Origin: SHVO01 sp041905525
Lineage (GTDB): Bacteria; Pseudomonadota; Alphaproteobacteria; Rhodospirillales; Rhodospirillaceae
Assembly: GCA_041905525.1 (NCBI GenBank)
Contig: JAYRKY010000004.1
Coordinates: forward strand, 1 to 64,000
Direction of reading: 5' to 3'
Length of the DNA stretch: 64,000 bases
Part shown: one piece after another, positions 41,528 through 51,121 of the stretch
Layout of the letters: every line of letters begins with the position of its first letter
Numbering within the stretch: the first letter of the stretch is position 1
Notes under the pieces: model-generated
What the model was told of the DNA's origin: nothing
The model's database searches: none
The model's input: only the letters and a program-made list of their open reading frames with translations
Program-made: the position numbers and the translations under genes

Positions 41528-42531
41528 CCGGTTTTGGACCTGCGCGATCATTTCCTGCAACACGTTTGCGCCGCGTACGCGCCGCCGATTGGCGGCGGAG
41601 GCTGATCCGAGAAAACGCGGTTACGGCCGATGACCTGATTTATCCGCTCTTCATCATCGAAGGGAATAACGTGACCGAACCGGTCGCGAGCCTTCCGGGC
41701 GTGTCCCGGCTTTCGATAGATCGCGCGGTCGCCGTGGCCAAGGAGGCTCATGACCTCGGGATTCCCGCTCTGGCACTGTTCCCGGTCACCGAAAAGAAGC
41801 TAAAGAACCCGCAAGGCACGGAAGCCTTAAATCCGGAGAATCTTCTGTGCCGCGCCGTGCAAGCGATCAAGGCCGAGGTTCCCGATATCGGTCTGATCTG
41901 TGACGTCGCGCTCGATCCCTACACGGACCATGGACACGACGGCTTGTTTATCGATGGGGACGTGGCGAACGACGCGACGGTCGAGATCCTCGTCCAGCAG
42001 GCCTTGATCCTTGCCGAAGCTGGTTGTGATGTGGTCGCGCCCTCGGACATGATGGATGGCCGGATCGGAGCGATCCGGAACGCCCTCGAGAAGAAGGGGT
42101 TCGTCAACACCATGATCCTTTCTTACGCCGTCAAGTATGCGTCCGCATTCTACGGACCCTTCCGGGATGCGGTCGGCTCCGCCGGGGCACTCGGCGCAAA
42201 AGGCAAACACACCTACCAAATGGACGCCGCCAATGTTGACGAGGCGTTGCGTGAAGCTTCGCTCGATGTCGGCGAGGGCGCGGACCTGATCATGGTGAAA
42301 CCCGGCATGCCGTATCTCGATGTCATTGCTGCCGTGAAGCGCGAGGTCAATGTGCCCGTGGTCGCCTACCAGGTGAGCGGCGAATATGCGATGATTGCGG
42401 TCACCGCCGCGGCGGGCGCTTTCGACCGTCTTGCCGCCTTCCGAGAATCGCTGCTTGCCTTCAAGCGCGCGGGCGCGTCGGCGGTTCTCACATACGCTGC
42501 GATGGACATCGCCCGCTCATTAAGAAATTGA
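41524..42531 (+). CDS. hemB: porphobilinogen synthase (delta-aminolevulinate dehydratase)
   Basis: 335 residues, overlapping the hemD stop by four bases (ATGA). The reaction joins two 5-aminolevulinates to porphobilinogen in haem synthesis. Family motifs include RRLIRENAVTADDLIYPLFI, VASLPGVSRLSID, LICDVALDPYTDHGHDGL (metal site in which Asp replaces Cys, giving a Mg2+-type enzyme), VVAPSDMMDGRIGAIR, MILSYAVKYASAFYGPFRDA with the Schiff-base Lys, and MVKPGMPYLDVIAAVK with the second active-site Lys. Identification is firm. Confidence 0.98.
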   Translation: MTGFGPARSFPATRLRRVRAADWRRRLIRENAVTADDLIYPLFIIEGNNVTEPVASLPGVSRLSIDRAVAVAKEAHDLGIPALALFPVTEKKLKNPQGTEALNPENLLCRAVQAIKAEVPDIGLICDVALDPYTDHGHDGLFIDGDVANDATVEILVQQALILAEAGCDVVAPSDMMDGRIGAIRNALEKKGFVNTMILSYAVKYASAFYGPFRDAVGSAGALGAKGKHTYQMDAANVDEALREASLDVGEGADLIMVKPGMPYLDVIAAVKREVNVPVVAYQVSGEYAMIAVTAAAGAFDRLAAFRESLLAFKRAGASAVLTYAAMDIARSLRN

Positions 42532-42643
42532 GCGCGATCAATGGCCTGAACGAGCCGCGAGGGTCTAAGTAGACTCCCGTACATTTTTGGCCGCTTCCGA
42601 TCGGTAGATTGAGAAACGGGCTTTTTTCACCGCTTCATCCCCA

Positions 42644-45600
42644 ATGCCGCAAGAAGGGCTCATTGTCGTTCTGCTGATCGCGCTGCTGTTCTCGGGCGCG
42701 ATCGTGGCTCTGATTGCGCAAACCATTAGGCGCAGGATCGCGGAACGTGACCTCGCTGAACTGAATCGGACCATCGGTGTAAGCGGGGTCGCGACCTGGT
42801 CGGTGGATGTCGAGACGGGGGGCTTCCGCGCGTCGCCTTCCTTCAGCGAAATTTTGGGTCTCCCGCCGGGCGAAGTCCTCACACGCTCCCTGCACGAGGA
42901 GCTATGCCATCCCGACGACCGCGCGCACTATCGACGCGTGATCGAAAGCCGTAGCGGCGCGTTCGAGTACCGGATTCGACATGCGAATGGGCACTTCATA
43001 TCGTTGAGTTGCCGTGGCGGTGTCGTGAAGGGCGTCGGCGGCCGGTCACCTGCCTTCGTGGGCGCGGCCGTCGATATTACGGACCGGCAAAAGGCGGCCG
43101 AGGAACTCGCGCGCAGCCAGGAATCGCTCGAGCTCGCGATGGAAACTTCGCAGGCGGGCTATTTCGACCTCGATATGACGTCGGGCACCGCCTACTGGTC
43201 GCCCCGGGCGCTCGAGATCCTTGGCGGCGCAAATCTGGACTTCTTAACCACGGCAAATGTCCCGGCCGCGGTGCACCCTGACGATCTCACCGAGTTTCTC
43301 GCCGAGCGGGAGGAGTTTCGTATCCATGGCCGACCGCTGGATATCGAGGTGCGACTGCGCCGCCAGACAGGCGGCTTCGTCTGGATTCATCTCCGCGCGA
43401 TGACGCGAGGCGCCGCACGCGGTCACGCTCCCCGCGTCGTCGGACTGATCCGGGATATCTCAGAAAGACGGCGGGCTGAGGAAGCCGTCGTCAATAGCGA
43501 GAAGAAATACCGAGATCTTATCGAAGGCTCGATCCAGGCCATCCTGATTTTGGATCGCCGCACTCCGCGGTTCTGCAATCGTGCCTGTGCGCAGCTTCTT
43601 GGATACAGGACATCCGATGAGATGCTGGCGCGAGGGAGTATTCTGCCGCACCTGACTTCAGAATTTCAGTCGGCGTTTGATGAAGTCTGGGACCAACTGA
43701 TGTCCGGGACACAAGACGGCCTGGTACGCCGGCGCGAACTCGTCGCGAAGGATGGCCGGCGGATCGAAGTGGAAGTCGTCGGGCGGCGCATTCAATGGGA
43801 TGGAAACCCTGCTTGGCAGGTGACCATGTTCGATGTGACGGAGCGCAGCCGTATCGAGCGGGCCTTGCGCGCAAGCGAGGAGCGGTTCCGACTGCTTGCG
43901 ACGAACGCCTCGGATGTCATCCTCGTTTATGACGACGCTGGGGTGGTCAGCTACGTCTCGCCCTCGATCGAGCGTGTCGCTGGTTATGCGCCGTCCGAGA
44001 TCGTTGGGCGGCCGGGGCTGGAATTTATTCACCCCGACGACCTCCCCGTACTTGCGGAAAGTCTTCAGAACCTAAGGGCGGGACGCGAGGAACCCGGTGC
44101 TCCGGCGCGCTGGCGCATTTTCCACCGTAACGGCGATATTCGATGGGTTGAAACCACAAATGCTCCGCTTCCGCCCACGGAGGGGAGGGCGCCCGAGATC
44201 GTGAGTGCCCTGCGAGACATTACCGACCGCGTCCTTCGGGAGAACGAATTGAGCGCCGCGCACCGAAGACTTGAATTGCAGGCGAACGATCTTGCCATGT
44301 TGGCGCAGAACCTGGAGATCGAGCGTCACCGGGCGGAGGAAGCTAATACGGCAAAGTCGCAGTTCCTCGCCATGATGAGTCATGAGCTGCGGACGCCCAT
44401 GACAGGCGTGCTCGGAATGGCGGATCTCCTCAGGCTGACTCAATTAACAGACGAGCAGCGAAACCTGACCGAACTACTTACGCGGTCTGCGCAGATGTTG
44501 CTCGAATTGCTTAACGACATTCTGGATTTTTCCAAGATTGAGGCGGGCCGCCTGCAGATCGATCAGACGCCTTTCCGCGTCTCGGACGTGGTTCAGGATG
44601 TGTGTGATCTTTTTGCGCCCGTTGCGGCCGAGAAAGGCCTCACACTGACCGCGCCAACCCCGCACATCGATTGTGATGTTGTCATCGGCGATCCCAAGCG
44701 CACACGCCAAGTTCTCGTCAACCTCGTCAATAACGCGCTCAAATTCACCGAGCGGGGGACAGTCGAGGTCACATTGGATCAAAGGGTTGAGGGGGAAGCC
44801 ATTCTTCTGACGTTCGCCGTGTCCGATACCGGAATTGGAATTGCGCCCGAGGATCAGTCACGCCTCTTTGCTCCCTTTATTCAAGCGGATGTCTCAACAT
44901 CGCGCAAGTTCGGCGGTACCGGCCTCGGTCTCGCCATTTGCAAGCGCCTCGTTGAGGCGATGGGGGGAGAGATTGCGGTCGACAGCGCACCAGGGAAAGG
45001 CGCGCGCTTCACCTTTTCGGTCGCGGTCCTACGCGCGAGCGATGACGCAACGGGGCTTACTGCACTCCCCACCCAAAAGAGCCGGACCGGGTTACTGGCG
45101 CAGGCGCAAAGAATCCTGGTTGCGGAAGACAATGAAACGAGCCGTTTCCTGATCACCACCATTCTCAAACGGTATGGCCACGACGTGGAGGCCGTGGAGA
45201 ACGGGGCGCTCGCCGTGGATGCGGTGAAAAAGAAGGCGTTCGACATCTTGCTTATGGATATGCAGATGCCGGTCATGGACGGGCTGGAAGCGACCCGTTG
45301 CATTCGAATGCTGGCGGCGCCGAAAGGCAATATCCCGATCATCGCGCTGACTGCCGATGTCGTCTCAGATCACAAGAGAATGTATGTCGCGGCCGGCGTC
45401 GATGCAGTCGTGGGCAAACCGGTGAACTGGACCGAACTCGACGGCGAGATCGCGCGCTGCTTGCACATTGAAAGAGGCGCTCTCCCCTTGGACTTTGAAG
45501 TTCCTCCTGAGCCAACGGAGGAATCTGCGCGCCAAATCATCGATGAGACTCTGGTGGCAAGTCTGGAACATGACCTCGGTGCGGTGGCCGTCGCCCCCAT

Positions 45601-45889
45601 GCTGAAAAGCTTCGTGAACAATATGAGCCGCTATGGCGAAGAGCTGGGCAGCGCCGCCCGCAACGGCGATATGAAAACCTCAAAGCGAATCGCCCACGCA
45701 CTCAAAGGCCTATGCGCCCAGTTTGGAGCGCCGCGCGTGTCGTACTGGGCCTGGCGAATTGAAATCCGCGCGGTCACTCTGCAAGACATCCTTACGCTGT
45801 TGTCCGAGGTCGAAGCGGCCATACAGAAGACGCGGGAGGCGTTCGCCGAGCGTGGGCGCCGGCAAACGGCGTCCGTGGGCGCGCGTTAA
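42644..45889 (+). CDS. hybrid sensor histidine kinase (four PAS domains, HisKA, HATPase, REC, HPt)
   Basis: 1081 residues. One N-terminal membrane helix (LIVVLLIALLFSGAIVALIA) precedes four PAS/PAC units, each ending in VDITDRQ, LIRDISERR, MFDVTERS and ALRDITDRV. The HisKA helix has MMSHELRTPM (phospho-His about 580), the ATPase shows LVNLVNNALKFTERG, SDTGIGIAPED and FGGTGLGLAICKRLVEAMGG, the REC domain RILVAEDNETS and LLMDMQMPVMDGLEA (Asp about 872), and an HPt domain closes with RIAHALKGLCAQFG (His about 1018). A His-Asp-His relay within one protein is thus possible. It probably signals to one of the response regulators next door. The gene converges on the diguanylate cyclase with a 4-base overlap. 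Confidence 0.95.
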   Translation: MPQEGLIVVLLIALLFSGAIVALIAQTIRRRIAERDLAELNRTIGVSGVATWSVDVETGGFRASPSFSEILGLPPGEVLTRSLHEELCHPDDRAHYRRVIESRSGAFEYRIRHANGHFISLSCRGGVVKGVGGRSPAFVGAAVDITDRQKAAEELARSQESLELAMETSQAGYFDLDMTSGTAYWSPRALEILGGANLDFLTTANVPAAVHPDDLTEFLAEREEFRIHGRPLDIEVRLRRQTGGFVWIHLRAMTRGAARGHAPRVVGLIRDISERRRAEEAVVNSEKKYRDLIEGSIQAILILDRRTPRFCNRACAQLLGYRTSDEMLARGSILPHLTSEFQSAFDEVWDQLMSGTQDGLVRRRELVAKDGRRIEVEVVGRRIQWDGNPAWQVTMFDVTERSRIERALRASEERFRLLATNASDVILVYDDAGVVSYVSPSIERVAGYAPSEIVGRPGLEFIHPDDLPVLAESLQNLRAGREEPGAPARWRIFHRNGDIRWVETTNAPLPPTEGRAPEIVSALRDITDRVLRENELSAAHRRLELQANDLAMLAQNLEIERHRAEEANTAKSQFLAMMSHELRTPMTGVLGMADLLRLTQLTDEQRNLTELLTRSAQMLLELLNDILDFSKIEAGRLQIDQTPFRVSDVVQDVCDLFAPVAAEKGLTLTAPTPHIDCDVVIGDPKRTRQVLVNLVNNALKFTERGTVEVTLDQRVEGEAILLTFAVSDTGIGIAPEDQSRLFAPFIQADVSTSRKFGGTGLGLAICKRLVEAMGGEIAVDSAPGKGARFTFSVAVLRASDDATGLTALPTQKSRTGLLAQAQRILVAEDNETSRFLITTILKRYGHDVEAVENGALAVDAVKKKAFDILLMDMQMPVMDGLEATRCIRMLAAPKGNIPIIALTADVVSDHKRMYVAAGVDAVVGKPVNWTELDGEIARCLHIERGALPLDFEVPPEPTEESARQIIDETLVASLEHDLGAVAVAPMLKSFVNNMSRYGEELGSAARNGDMKTSKRIAHALKGLCAQFGAPRVSYWAWRIEIRAVTLQDILTLLSEVEAAIQKTREAFAERGRRQTASVGAR

Positions 45890-46812
45890 CTCACCAGATC
45901 AGGTACATAAACGCCTTTGGATCGATTGCGGCCTTCGGCCTTGGCTGCATACAGTTGCTGGTCGGCAATCGCGAGAAGCTTGGCTGCGTCTGCGTCCGGT
46001 TGAGGTACGGTGCAGGCCGTGCCCAGGCTGAGGGTGACATGTCCGGCCGTGGTGGAAGAGGCATGAGGTATATCCAATGCCGCCACGGCTGTTCGGATCG
46101 CATCGGCGACCGCGAGCGCGCCTTCCAGTTTTGTCTCTGGAAGCAGCGCCACAAACTCCTCGCCGCCATATCGCGCCAGCACGTCGGCCGGCCGTTGGAG
46201 GCTGCTCCGCGCGGCGTCGGCGACCCGCTGCAGACACGCATCGCCGGCTCCGTGTCCATAGGTGTCGTTGTAGGTCTTAAAGTGATCCACATCGATCATG
46301 ATGACGGAGAGGGGCTCGCCGGTGCGCGCGAGGCGCCGCCATTCCCGTTCCAACACATCATCGAAGGTGCGCCGGTTATAAAGTCCCGTCAGCCCGTCCA
46401 GGCGCGCGAGCCGCACCAATTCGTCGCGGTTTTGCTTTAGCTCAAGGTGGTTGCGCACCCGCGCCTTTAGAACGGCGGGATTTATCGGTTTCGTGATGTA
46501 GTCGATGCCGCCGGCCTGCAGGCCGTCGATTTCGTCTTCTCCCGACGTGCGTGCGGTCAGAAAAATGACAGGAACTTGCTCTAGTTTAGGGTTTGCCTTC
46601 AGACGGCGGCATACCTCTAGGCCATCAAGGTCCGGCAGGCCGATGTCCAAAAGCACAATGTCGGGAACGCGGGTCGTAGCCATTTCCAGGGCTGTCGTCC
46701 CGTCCGAGGCGGTCTCGATGTTCCACTCGCTTCCGAGGATGGCGCTCAAGAGGGCGCGAATGGTTACGTCGTCTTCGACGATGAGAACCGACGCCTTGGT
46801 TTTGTCCCGCAA
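45886..46812 (-). CDS. response-regulator diguanylate cyclase (REC-GGDEF)
   Basis: 308 residues. I choose the TTG at 46812 since AGGAGG sits five bases before it; the longer frame (to 46863) has only a TTG without a ribosome site. The REC domain has SVLIVEDDVTIRALL and IVLLDIGLPDLDGLEVCRRL (phospho-Asp), FLTARTSGEDEIDGLQAG and YITKPINPAVLKARV with the Lys. The GGDEF domain has LDGLTGLYNRRTFDDVLERE, IMIDVDHFKTYNDTYGHGAG and the signature ARYGGEEFVALLP; RxxD at the inhibitory site is absent as PETKLEG follows. It makes c-di-GMP when phosphorylated. One REC rather than the two in PleD. Neighbouring kinase is the likely donor. Confidence 0.94.
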   Translation of the reverse strand: MRDKTKASVLIVEDDVTIRALLSAILGSEWNIETASDGTTALEMATTRVPDIVLLDIGLPDLDGLEVCRRLKANPKLEQVPVIFLTARTSGEDEIDGLQAGGIDYITKPINPAVLKARVRNHLELKQNRDELVRLARLDGLTGLYNRRTFDDVLEREWRRLARTGEPLSVIMIDVDHFKTYNDTYGHGAGDACLQRVADAARSSLQRPADVLARYGGEEFVALLPETKLEGALAVADAIRTAVAALDIPHASSTTAGHVTLSLGTACTVPQPDADAAKLLAIADQQLYAAKAEGRNRSKGVYVPDLVS

Positions 46813-46917
46813 CGGGTCCTCCTGGACCAACCTAGAGTTTTGTGAAATCTTAAGCGAAATCAATCCCTTTGCGGAAGAGTCTTGTTCGCGGGGGCCAACG
46901 ATTCGTAAGCCCTGGTT
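46813..46917. promoter_or_regulatory. 105-base shared divergent promoter region
   Basis: Lies between the diguanylate cyclase start (46812, minus) and the single-domain response regulator (46918, plus). It contains the AGGAGG ribosome site of the cyclase at 46818-46823. Both genes probably start from here; no clear dyad was seen. Confidence 0.5.
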
Positions 46918-47394
46918 ATGAGTTTGGAACCTCTTGTCCTGACGGCGTTCGATCGCCTCCGCTTTATCGTTATTGATGACGATCGGGCCACACTACAATT
47001 GGTCGAGGCGTTTCTGAACGCCTCTGAGGTTGGCGCCGTCATTCCAGTGGTAAGTTGCGCGGCGGCCTTGGGATTGTTGGCGGACAACACCAAGAAGGTC
47101 GATTGCCTCATCTGCGATCATGGCATGCCGAACATGACCGGACTTTCATTGCTCCAACAAATCCGTGGCGGGAGGCACCCCAATATTCCGCGGGCGCTGC
47201 CGTTCATCATGTTGACCTCGTCGGGACAAGAGGAAGTGGTACGTGCGGCGATCGCGCTCGATGTGCATGGCTATGTGCGCAAGCCGGTGACGAAGGACCT
47301 TTTGCTGAAGGCGATCCACCGGGCGTTAAATCGGCCGCTGCAATTGAAGAAACCCATCGACTACCTGTCCGTCCCGTTGCCGGCAGAGCCGTGA
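46918..47394 (+). CDS. single-domain response regulator (CheY-like)
   Basis: 158 residues, REC domain only. RFIVIDDDRATLQLVEAFLN has the acidic pocket, DCLICDHGMPNMTGLSLLQQ the phospho-Asp, FIMLTSSGQEEVVRAA the Thr/Ser and VHGYVRKPVTKDLLLKAIHR the Lys. No output domain follows; the tail is PLQLKKPIDYLSVPLPAEP. It could receive phosphate from the hybrid kinase or act through protein contacts, as chemotaxis-type regulators do. The stop overlaps the hrpB GTG start by four bases (GTGA), which couples their translation. Confidence 0.92.
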   Translation: MSLEPLVLTAFDRLRFIVIDDDRATLQLVEAFLNASEVGAVIPVVSCAAALGLLADNTKKVDCLICDHGMPNMTGLSLLQQIRGGRHPNIPRALPFIMLTSSGQEEVVRAAIALDVHGYVRKPVTKDLLLKAIHRALNRPLQLKKPIDYLSVPLPAEP

Positions 47395-49895
47395 CCCTCA
47401 CGCCCACGCTGCCGATCGAAGCGTTGTTGCCCGAAGTTGCAGCCGCGCTCGGCTCCAACTCCAACGCGGTCGTGCTCGCGGCGCCCGGCGCCGGCAAGAC
47501 CACGCGTATTCCCTTGCATCTCCGCGACGCCCCCTGGCTCGGTGATCGCAAAATCGTCATGCTTGAGCCGCGGCGCCTGGCCGCGCGTATGTCGGCTGTG
47601 CGAATGGCGGAGACACTCGGAGAGGCCGTCGGCGAAACGGTGGGGTTCCGCGTGCGCTTGGAATCAAAGGTCTCCGCGCGCACCAAGATCGAAGTCGTCA
47701 CGGAAGGGATCCTAACCCGCCGCCTTCAGTCGGACCCCGAACTTGCCGATGTGGGGCTCCTCATTTTCGACGAATTCCACGAACGCAGCCTTGATGCGGA
47801 CCTTGGTTTGGCCTTGGCGCTCGACATCCAGCGGGCTTTACGCCCTGATCTCAAGATCCTCGTCATGTCCGCGACATTGGACGATCAAGCCGTCGCCGAA
47901 GTTCTCGGCCAGGCGCCCGTTCTGGCCAGCGCGCATCGTCCATTCCCTGTGGAAACGCGATACTTGAACGCGCCGGCGGGCGATGATCTTCCGCGCGAGA
48001 TGGCATCAGCGGTGAGACGTGCGTTGGCTGAAGAAGACGGCAGCATTCTCGCCTTTCTCCCCGGCGAAGGCGAAATTCGCCGTACCGCTGCATTGCTCGA
48101 AGAATCTCGTCTTCCACCAAATTGTACTGTCGCGCCGCTGTTCGGGGCGTTGTCGGCAGGCGAGCAAGGACGCGCGATCGCGCCGCCCGCTGCCGGGCAT
48201 CGAAAAGTGGTGTTGGCGACGACCATTGCCGAAACAAGTCTGACGATCGAAGGCGTGCGGATCGTGATCGACTCCGGTTACAAGCGCGCACCAAGATTCG
48301 ACGCCGGCCGAGGCATGACCCAACTTGTCTCGGTTCGGGTGTCGCGCGCCGCTGCCGAGCAGCGTCGCGGGCGCGCCGGCCGCCTTGGTCCAGGTGTGTG
48401 CTATCGTCTTTGGACCGAACCGGAAGACCGCGGCCTCAAGCCCTTTGACGACCCGGAAATGCTGCAAGCGGACTTGGCGCCGCTTGCGCTTGATTTAGGG
48501 GCATGGGGCGTGTCCGACCCCCGCTCCCTGGCATGGCTCACGCCGCCGCCGGCTGGGGCCTTCGCTCAAGCAAGGGATTTGCTCCGGCGTTTGGACGCGC
48601 TCGATGATGCCGGTCGCATCACCGCCGAGGGGAAGGCCATGGCGGCCCTGCCTTTGCATCCGCGTCTTGCGCATCTCGTCCATCGGGGCGTGTCGCTTGG
48701 TCACGGCGCTCTTGCCTGCGACATGGCGGCGCTCCTCTCCGAACGGGATTTACTCATTGGCGCCCGCGATCCCGACATTCGGGTCCGGCTCGATCTTCTC
48801 AATGAAAATGGCGGCAAGGCAGCCGGCCATCGCGTCAATCAGGGGGCCCTCACACGTGTCCGGGCTGCAGCGAAACAAATTCGTGGAATTGCGGGGGCGA
48901 AACGGGATACGGCGGGGACGAACGCCGCGGGTATCCTGGTCGCTCTCGCTTATCCCGACCGTATCGCGCAGAGACGAGGCAGCGATGGGCGCTTTCGTCT
49001 TTCAGGCGGTGGGGGAGCGTTCCTCGATCCGGCCGATCCTTTGGCAGCCCAAGATTTTCTTGCGGTGGCCGACATGGACGGCGCTGCGCGCGAGGGCCGC
49101 ATCTACCTTGCTGCCGCGGTCACACAAGGCGAGATCGAAGACGTTTTTGCCCCAGATATTCAAGAGGTGTCCGAGGTTGCTTGGGATGCGCGCGAAGAAG
49201 CTGTCCTTGCGCGCCGGGTGCGGCGCCTCGGCACGCTCATTCTGAATGCCACGCCGCTGCGGAGCCCGGAGGCGGAACTTGTCGAGGCAGCGATGGTGAC
49301 GGGCGTGCGTCACCTCGGCCTTGAAGCATTACCCTGGACAGATTCGACGAAGGTGTTGCGAGAGCGGGTGGCCTTGCTTCGCAGCACTTACCCTGACAAT
49401 GGTTGGCCCGACCTCTCCGACGAATGCCTGCTGGCAACTCTTGAACTGTGGCTGGGACCATATTTGCAAGGTGTGACGCGGCGAAGTCACCTTGGGCGGG
49501 TCGATCTCGATGCCGCTTTGCGCAGTCTCTTGCCGTGGCCGCTGCCCCAACGCCTTGACGAACTCGCACCCACGCATGTCGCCGTGCCGTCGGGCTCTCG
49601 GATCGCAGTCGATTACACGAACGCGGCCGCGCCGGCGCTCTATGTTAAGTTACAGGAAGTCTTTGGTTTGCAGGACACGCCGAGGGTGGCGGGCGGACGT
49701 ATCCCGGTCACCCTGCATCTTCTCTCTCCGGCGCAGCGTCCGATCGCCGTGACCGCGGACCTTCGGAGCTTCTGGGCGAATGTCTACCCTCAGGTCCGGG
49801 GTGAAATGCGCGGGCGCTATCCGCGCCACATCTGGCCCGAGAACCCCCTCGAGGCCACCGCGACCCGTAGATCCATCAAACCGCGCGGCACTTAG
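47391..49895 (+). CDS. hrpB: ATP-dependent RNA helicase HrpB
   Basis: 834 residues from the GTG at 47391, overlapping the response regulator stop; the longer frame to 47055 is antisense-like noise. The DExH helicase motifs are all visible: VVLAAPGAGKTTRIPLHL (Walker A), MLEPRRLAARM (Ia), LIFDEFHERSLDADLGL (II, DEFH), MSATLDD (III), TTIAETSLTIEGVRIVIDSG (V), and AAAEQRRGRAGRLGPGVCYR (VI), then the HA2/OB-like part and the HrpB_C domain to the end. HrpB is a conserved proteobacterial helicase of uncertain target. It converges on rlmJ, sharing four bases. Confidence 0.96.
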   Translation: MTLTPTLPIEALLPEVAAALGSNSNAVVLAAPGAGKTTRIPLHLRDAPWLGDRKIVMLEPRRLAARMSAVRMAETLGEAVGETVGFRVRLESKVSARTKIEVVTEGILTRRLQSDPELADVGLLIFDEFHERSLDADLGLALALDIQRALRPDLKILVMSATLDDQAVAEVLGQAPVLASAHRPFPVETRYLNAPAGDDLPREMASAVRRALAEEDGSILAFLPGEGEIRRTAALLEESRLPPNCTVAPLFGALSAGEQGRAIAPPAAGHRKVVLATTIAETSLTIEGVRIVIDSGYKRAPRFDAGRGMTQLVSVRVSRAAAEQRRGRAGRLGPGVCYRLWTEPEDRGLKPFDDPEMLQADLAPLALDLGAWGVSDPRSLAWLTPPPAGAFAQARDLLRRLDALDDAGRITAEGKAMAALPLHPRLAHLVHRGVSLGHGALACDMAALLSERDLLIGARDPDIRVRLDLLNENGGKAAGHRVNQGALTRVRAAAKQIRGIAGAKRDTAGTNAAGILVALAYPDRIAQRRGSDGRFRLSGGGGAFLDPADPLAAQDFLAVADMDGAAREGRIYLAAAVTQGEIEDVFAPDIQEVSEVAWDAREEAVLARRVRRLGTLILNATPLRSPEAELVEAAMVTGVRHLGLEALPWTDSTKVLRERVALLRSTYPDNGWPDLSDECLLATLELWLGPYLQGVTRRSHLGRVDLDAALRSLLPWPLPQRLDELAPTHVAVPSGSRIAVDYTNAAAPALYVKLQEVFGLQDTPRVAGGRIPVTLHLLSPAQRPIAVTADLRSFWANVYPQVRGEMRGRYPRHIWPENPLEATATRRSIKPRGT

Positions 49896-50755
49896 GCCGA
49901 AGATCGATCGGAGTGCACGCGGCGCACGGAGTGGGAGCCTCCTGCGGTCAGCGTCTTCGCGAGCCAATCGCCTGCCGCCTCCATCGCCGCCTCGAAAAGC
50001 CAGGGCGGATTGATGACGGCGCACCCGGTGCCGCGCAATCCGGGGGTATCGTCTCGGCGAACGTTCGCGCCGAACAGGAGTTCGCCAAAGAGAACCTCGC
50101 CGGCGACCTTCTTCTCGATTCCGCTGATGAGTTCCCGGTGCCGTGCGTCGTGAAGGATCGGGTACCAGACAAGGTAGATGCCTTCGCGCCATTTGCGCAC
50201 CGCGGCGCCAAGCGCCACGGGCGTGTCGACATACTCGGACTTAATCTCGTAGCTCGGGTCGATGACCACGAGTCCTCGCCGAATCGGAGGCGGAACGAGG
50301 CCGACAAGGGCCTCAAGCGCATCTCTTTGATGAATGGAAATGCGCGAGTCGCGTCTTGCCCAGGCTTTGAGATCGGCATGGGCGGCCGGATGGAGTTCAT
50401 TCAGGATGAGGAGGTCGCCGGCGCGAAGCGCGGCCTGGGACAGAGCAGGTGAGCCGGGGTAGCGACGGCAGACCCCGTCCTCGTTGAGCGCCCGCACCGC
50501 CGCCAGGAGAGCCTGCACCCCCGCGGGCATATTTGTGTCGCGCAGGGGCCACAGCTTGGCGATGCCCTGAGAGAATTCTTGTGTCTTTTGTGCTTCAGTG
50601 CTGCCCAGATCATACACTCCATGACCGGCATGGAGATCGATCACGGTATAGGGTTTTGGCTTCTCGCCCAGCTTTTCCAAGAGAAGGCAAAGGGCCGTGT
50701 GCTTATGGAGATCGGCGGGTCCGCCCGCGTGGTAGGCGTGCTGATAACTGAGCAT
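49892..50755 (-). CDS. rlmJ: 23S rRNA (adenine-2030-N6)-methyltransferase RlmJ
   Basis: 287 residues. The N terminus MLSYQHAYHAGGPADLHKHT is the RlmJ family signature, followed by DLHAGHGVYDLGS (SAM-binding loop, family form THAGAG.Y), and GLVVIDPSYEIKSEYVD where the catalytic motif normally reads DPPYE. It methylates A2030 of 23S rRNA. The Pro-to-Ser change in the second position of the motif is in the chain that holds the target base and may be worth noting. The stop overlaps that of hrpB (4 bases). An overall match to RlmJ is clear. Confidence 0.93.
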   Translation of the reverse strand: MLSYQHAYHAGGPADLHKHTALCLLLEKLGEKPKPYTVIDLHAGHGVYDLGSTEAQKTQEFSQGIAKLWPLRDTNMPAGVQALLAAVRALNEDGVCRRYPGSPALSQAALRAGDLLILNELHPAAHADLKAWARRDSRISIHQRDALEALVGLVPPPIRRGLVVIDPSYEIKSEYVDTPVALGAAVRKWREGIYLVWYPILHDARHRELISGIEKKVAGEVLFGELLFGANVRRDDTPGLRGTGCAVINPPWLFEAAMEAAGDWLAKTLTAGGSHSVRRVHSDRSSA

Positions 50756-51121
50756 TCTTCAGAAACGAAAAGGCCGCAGATGTTGGTTCGCTGCAAGTCT
50801 AGCATGCAAGGAACGCCTGTCTCGGAAGTATTTGATTTTACGAAACTTTAACCAGACTACGGGGATTTACGGAGGGCGCACACCCTTGCAGTTCCTACCC
50901 GCTCTGGTATAACCCCGGCCCGGAAGCGCAGGGCTCTTGGGGGGCCGGGCGACGTCCATGCTCCGTTCTGATTTGGGATGACGTACGTGTAAGGCTTTTC
51001 GCCTGAGCTGTGCCTGCGCGCGTCCATCTTCCCGCCATGTTTCTCGTCCAAATCAAGCGTGCCTACCGAGCCTCTCTCCCTACGACGGTGCGAAACGCCG
51101 AAGGGAAGCAGGCATGGGGTT
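50756..51121. other. 366-base intergenic region before the glucan synthase
   Basis: Divergent space between rlmJ (-) and the GH17-GT2 gene (+). Contains no supported frame. The part at 50770-50860 is less GC-rich and probably holds the rlmJ promoter; the rest is likely the leader of the glucan synthase gene. No clear operator was seen. Confidence 0.45.
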
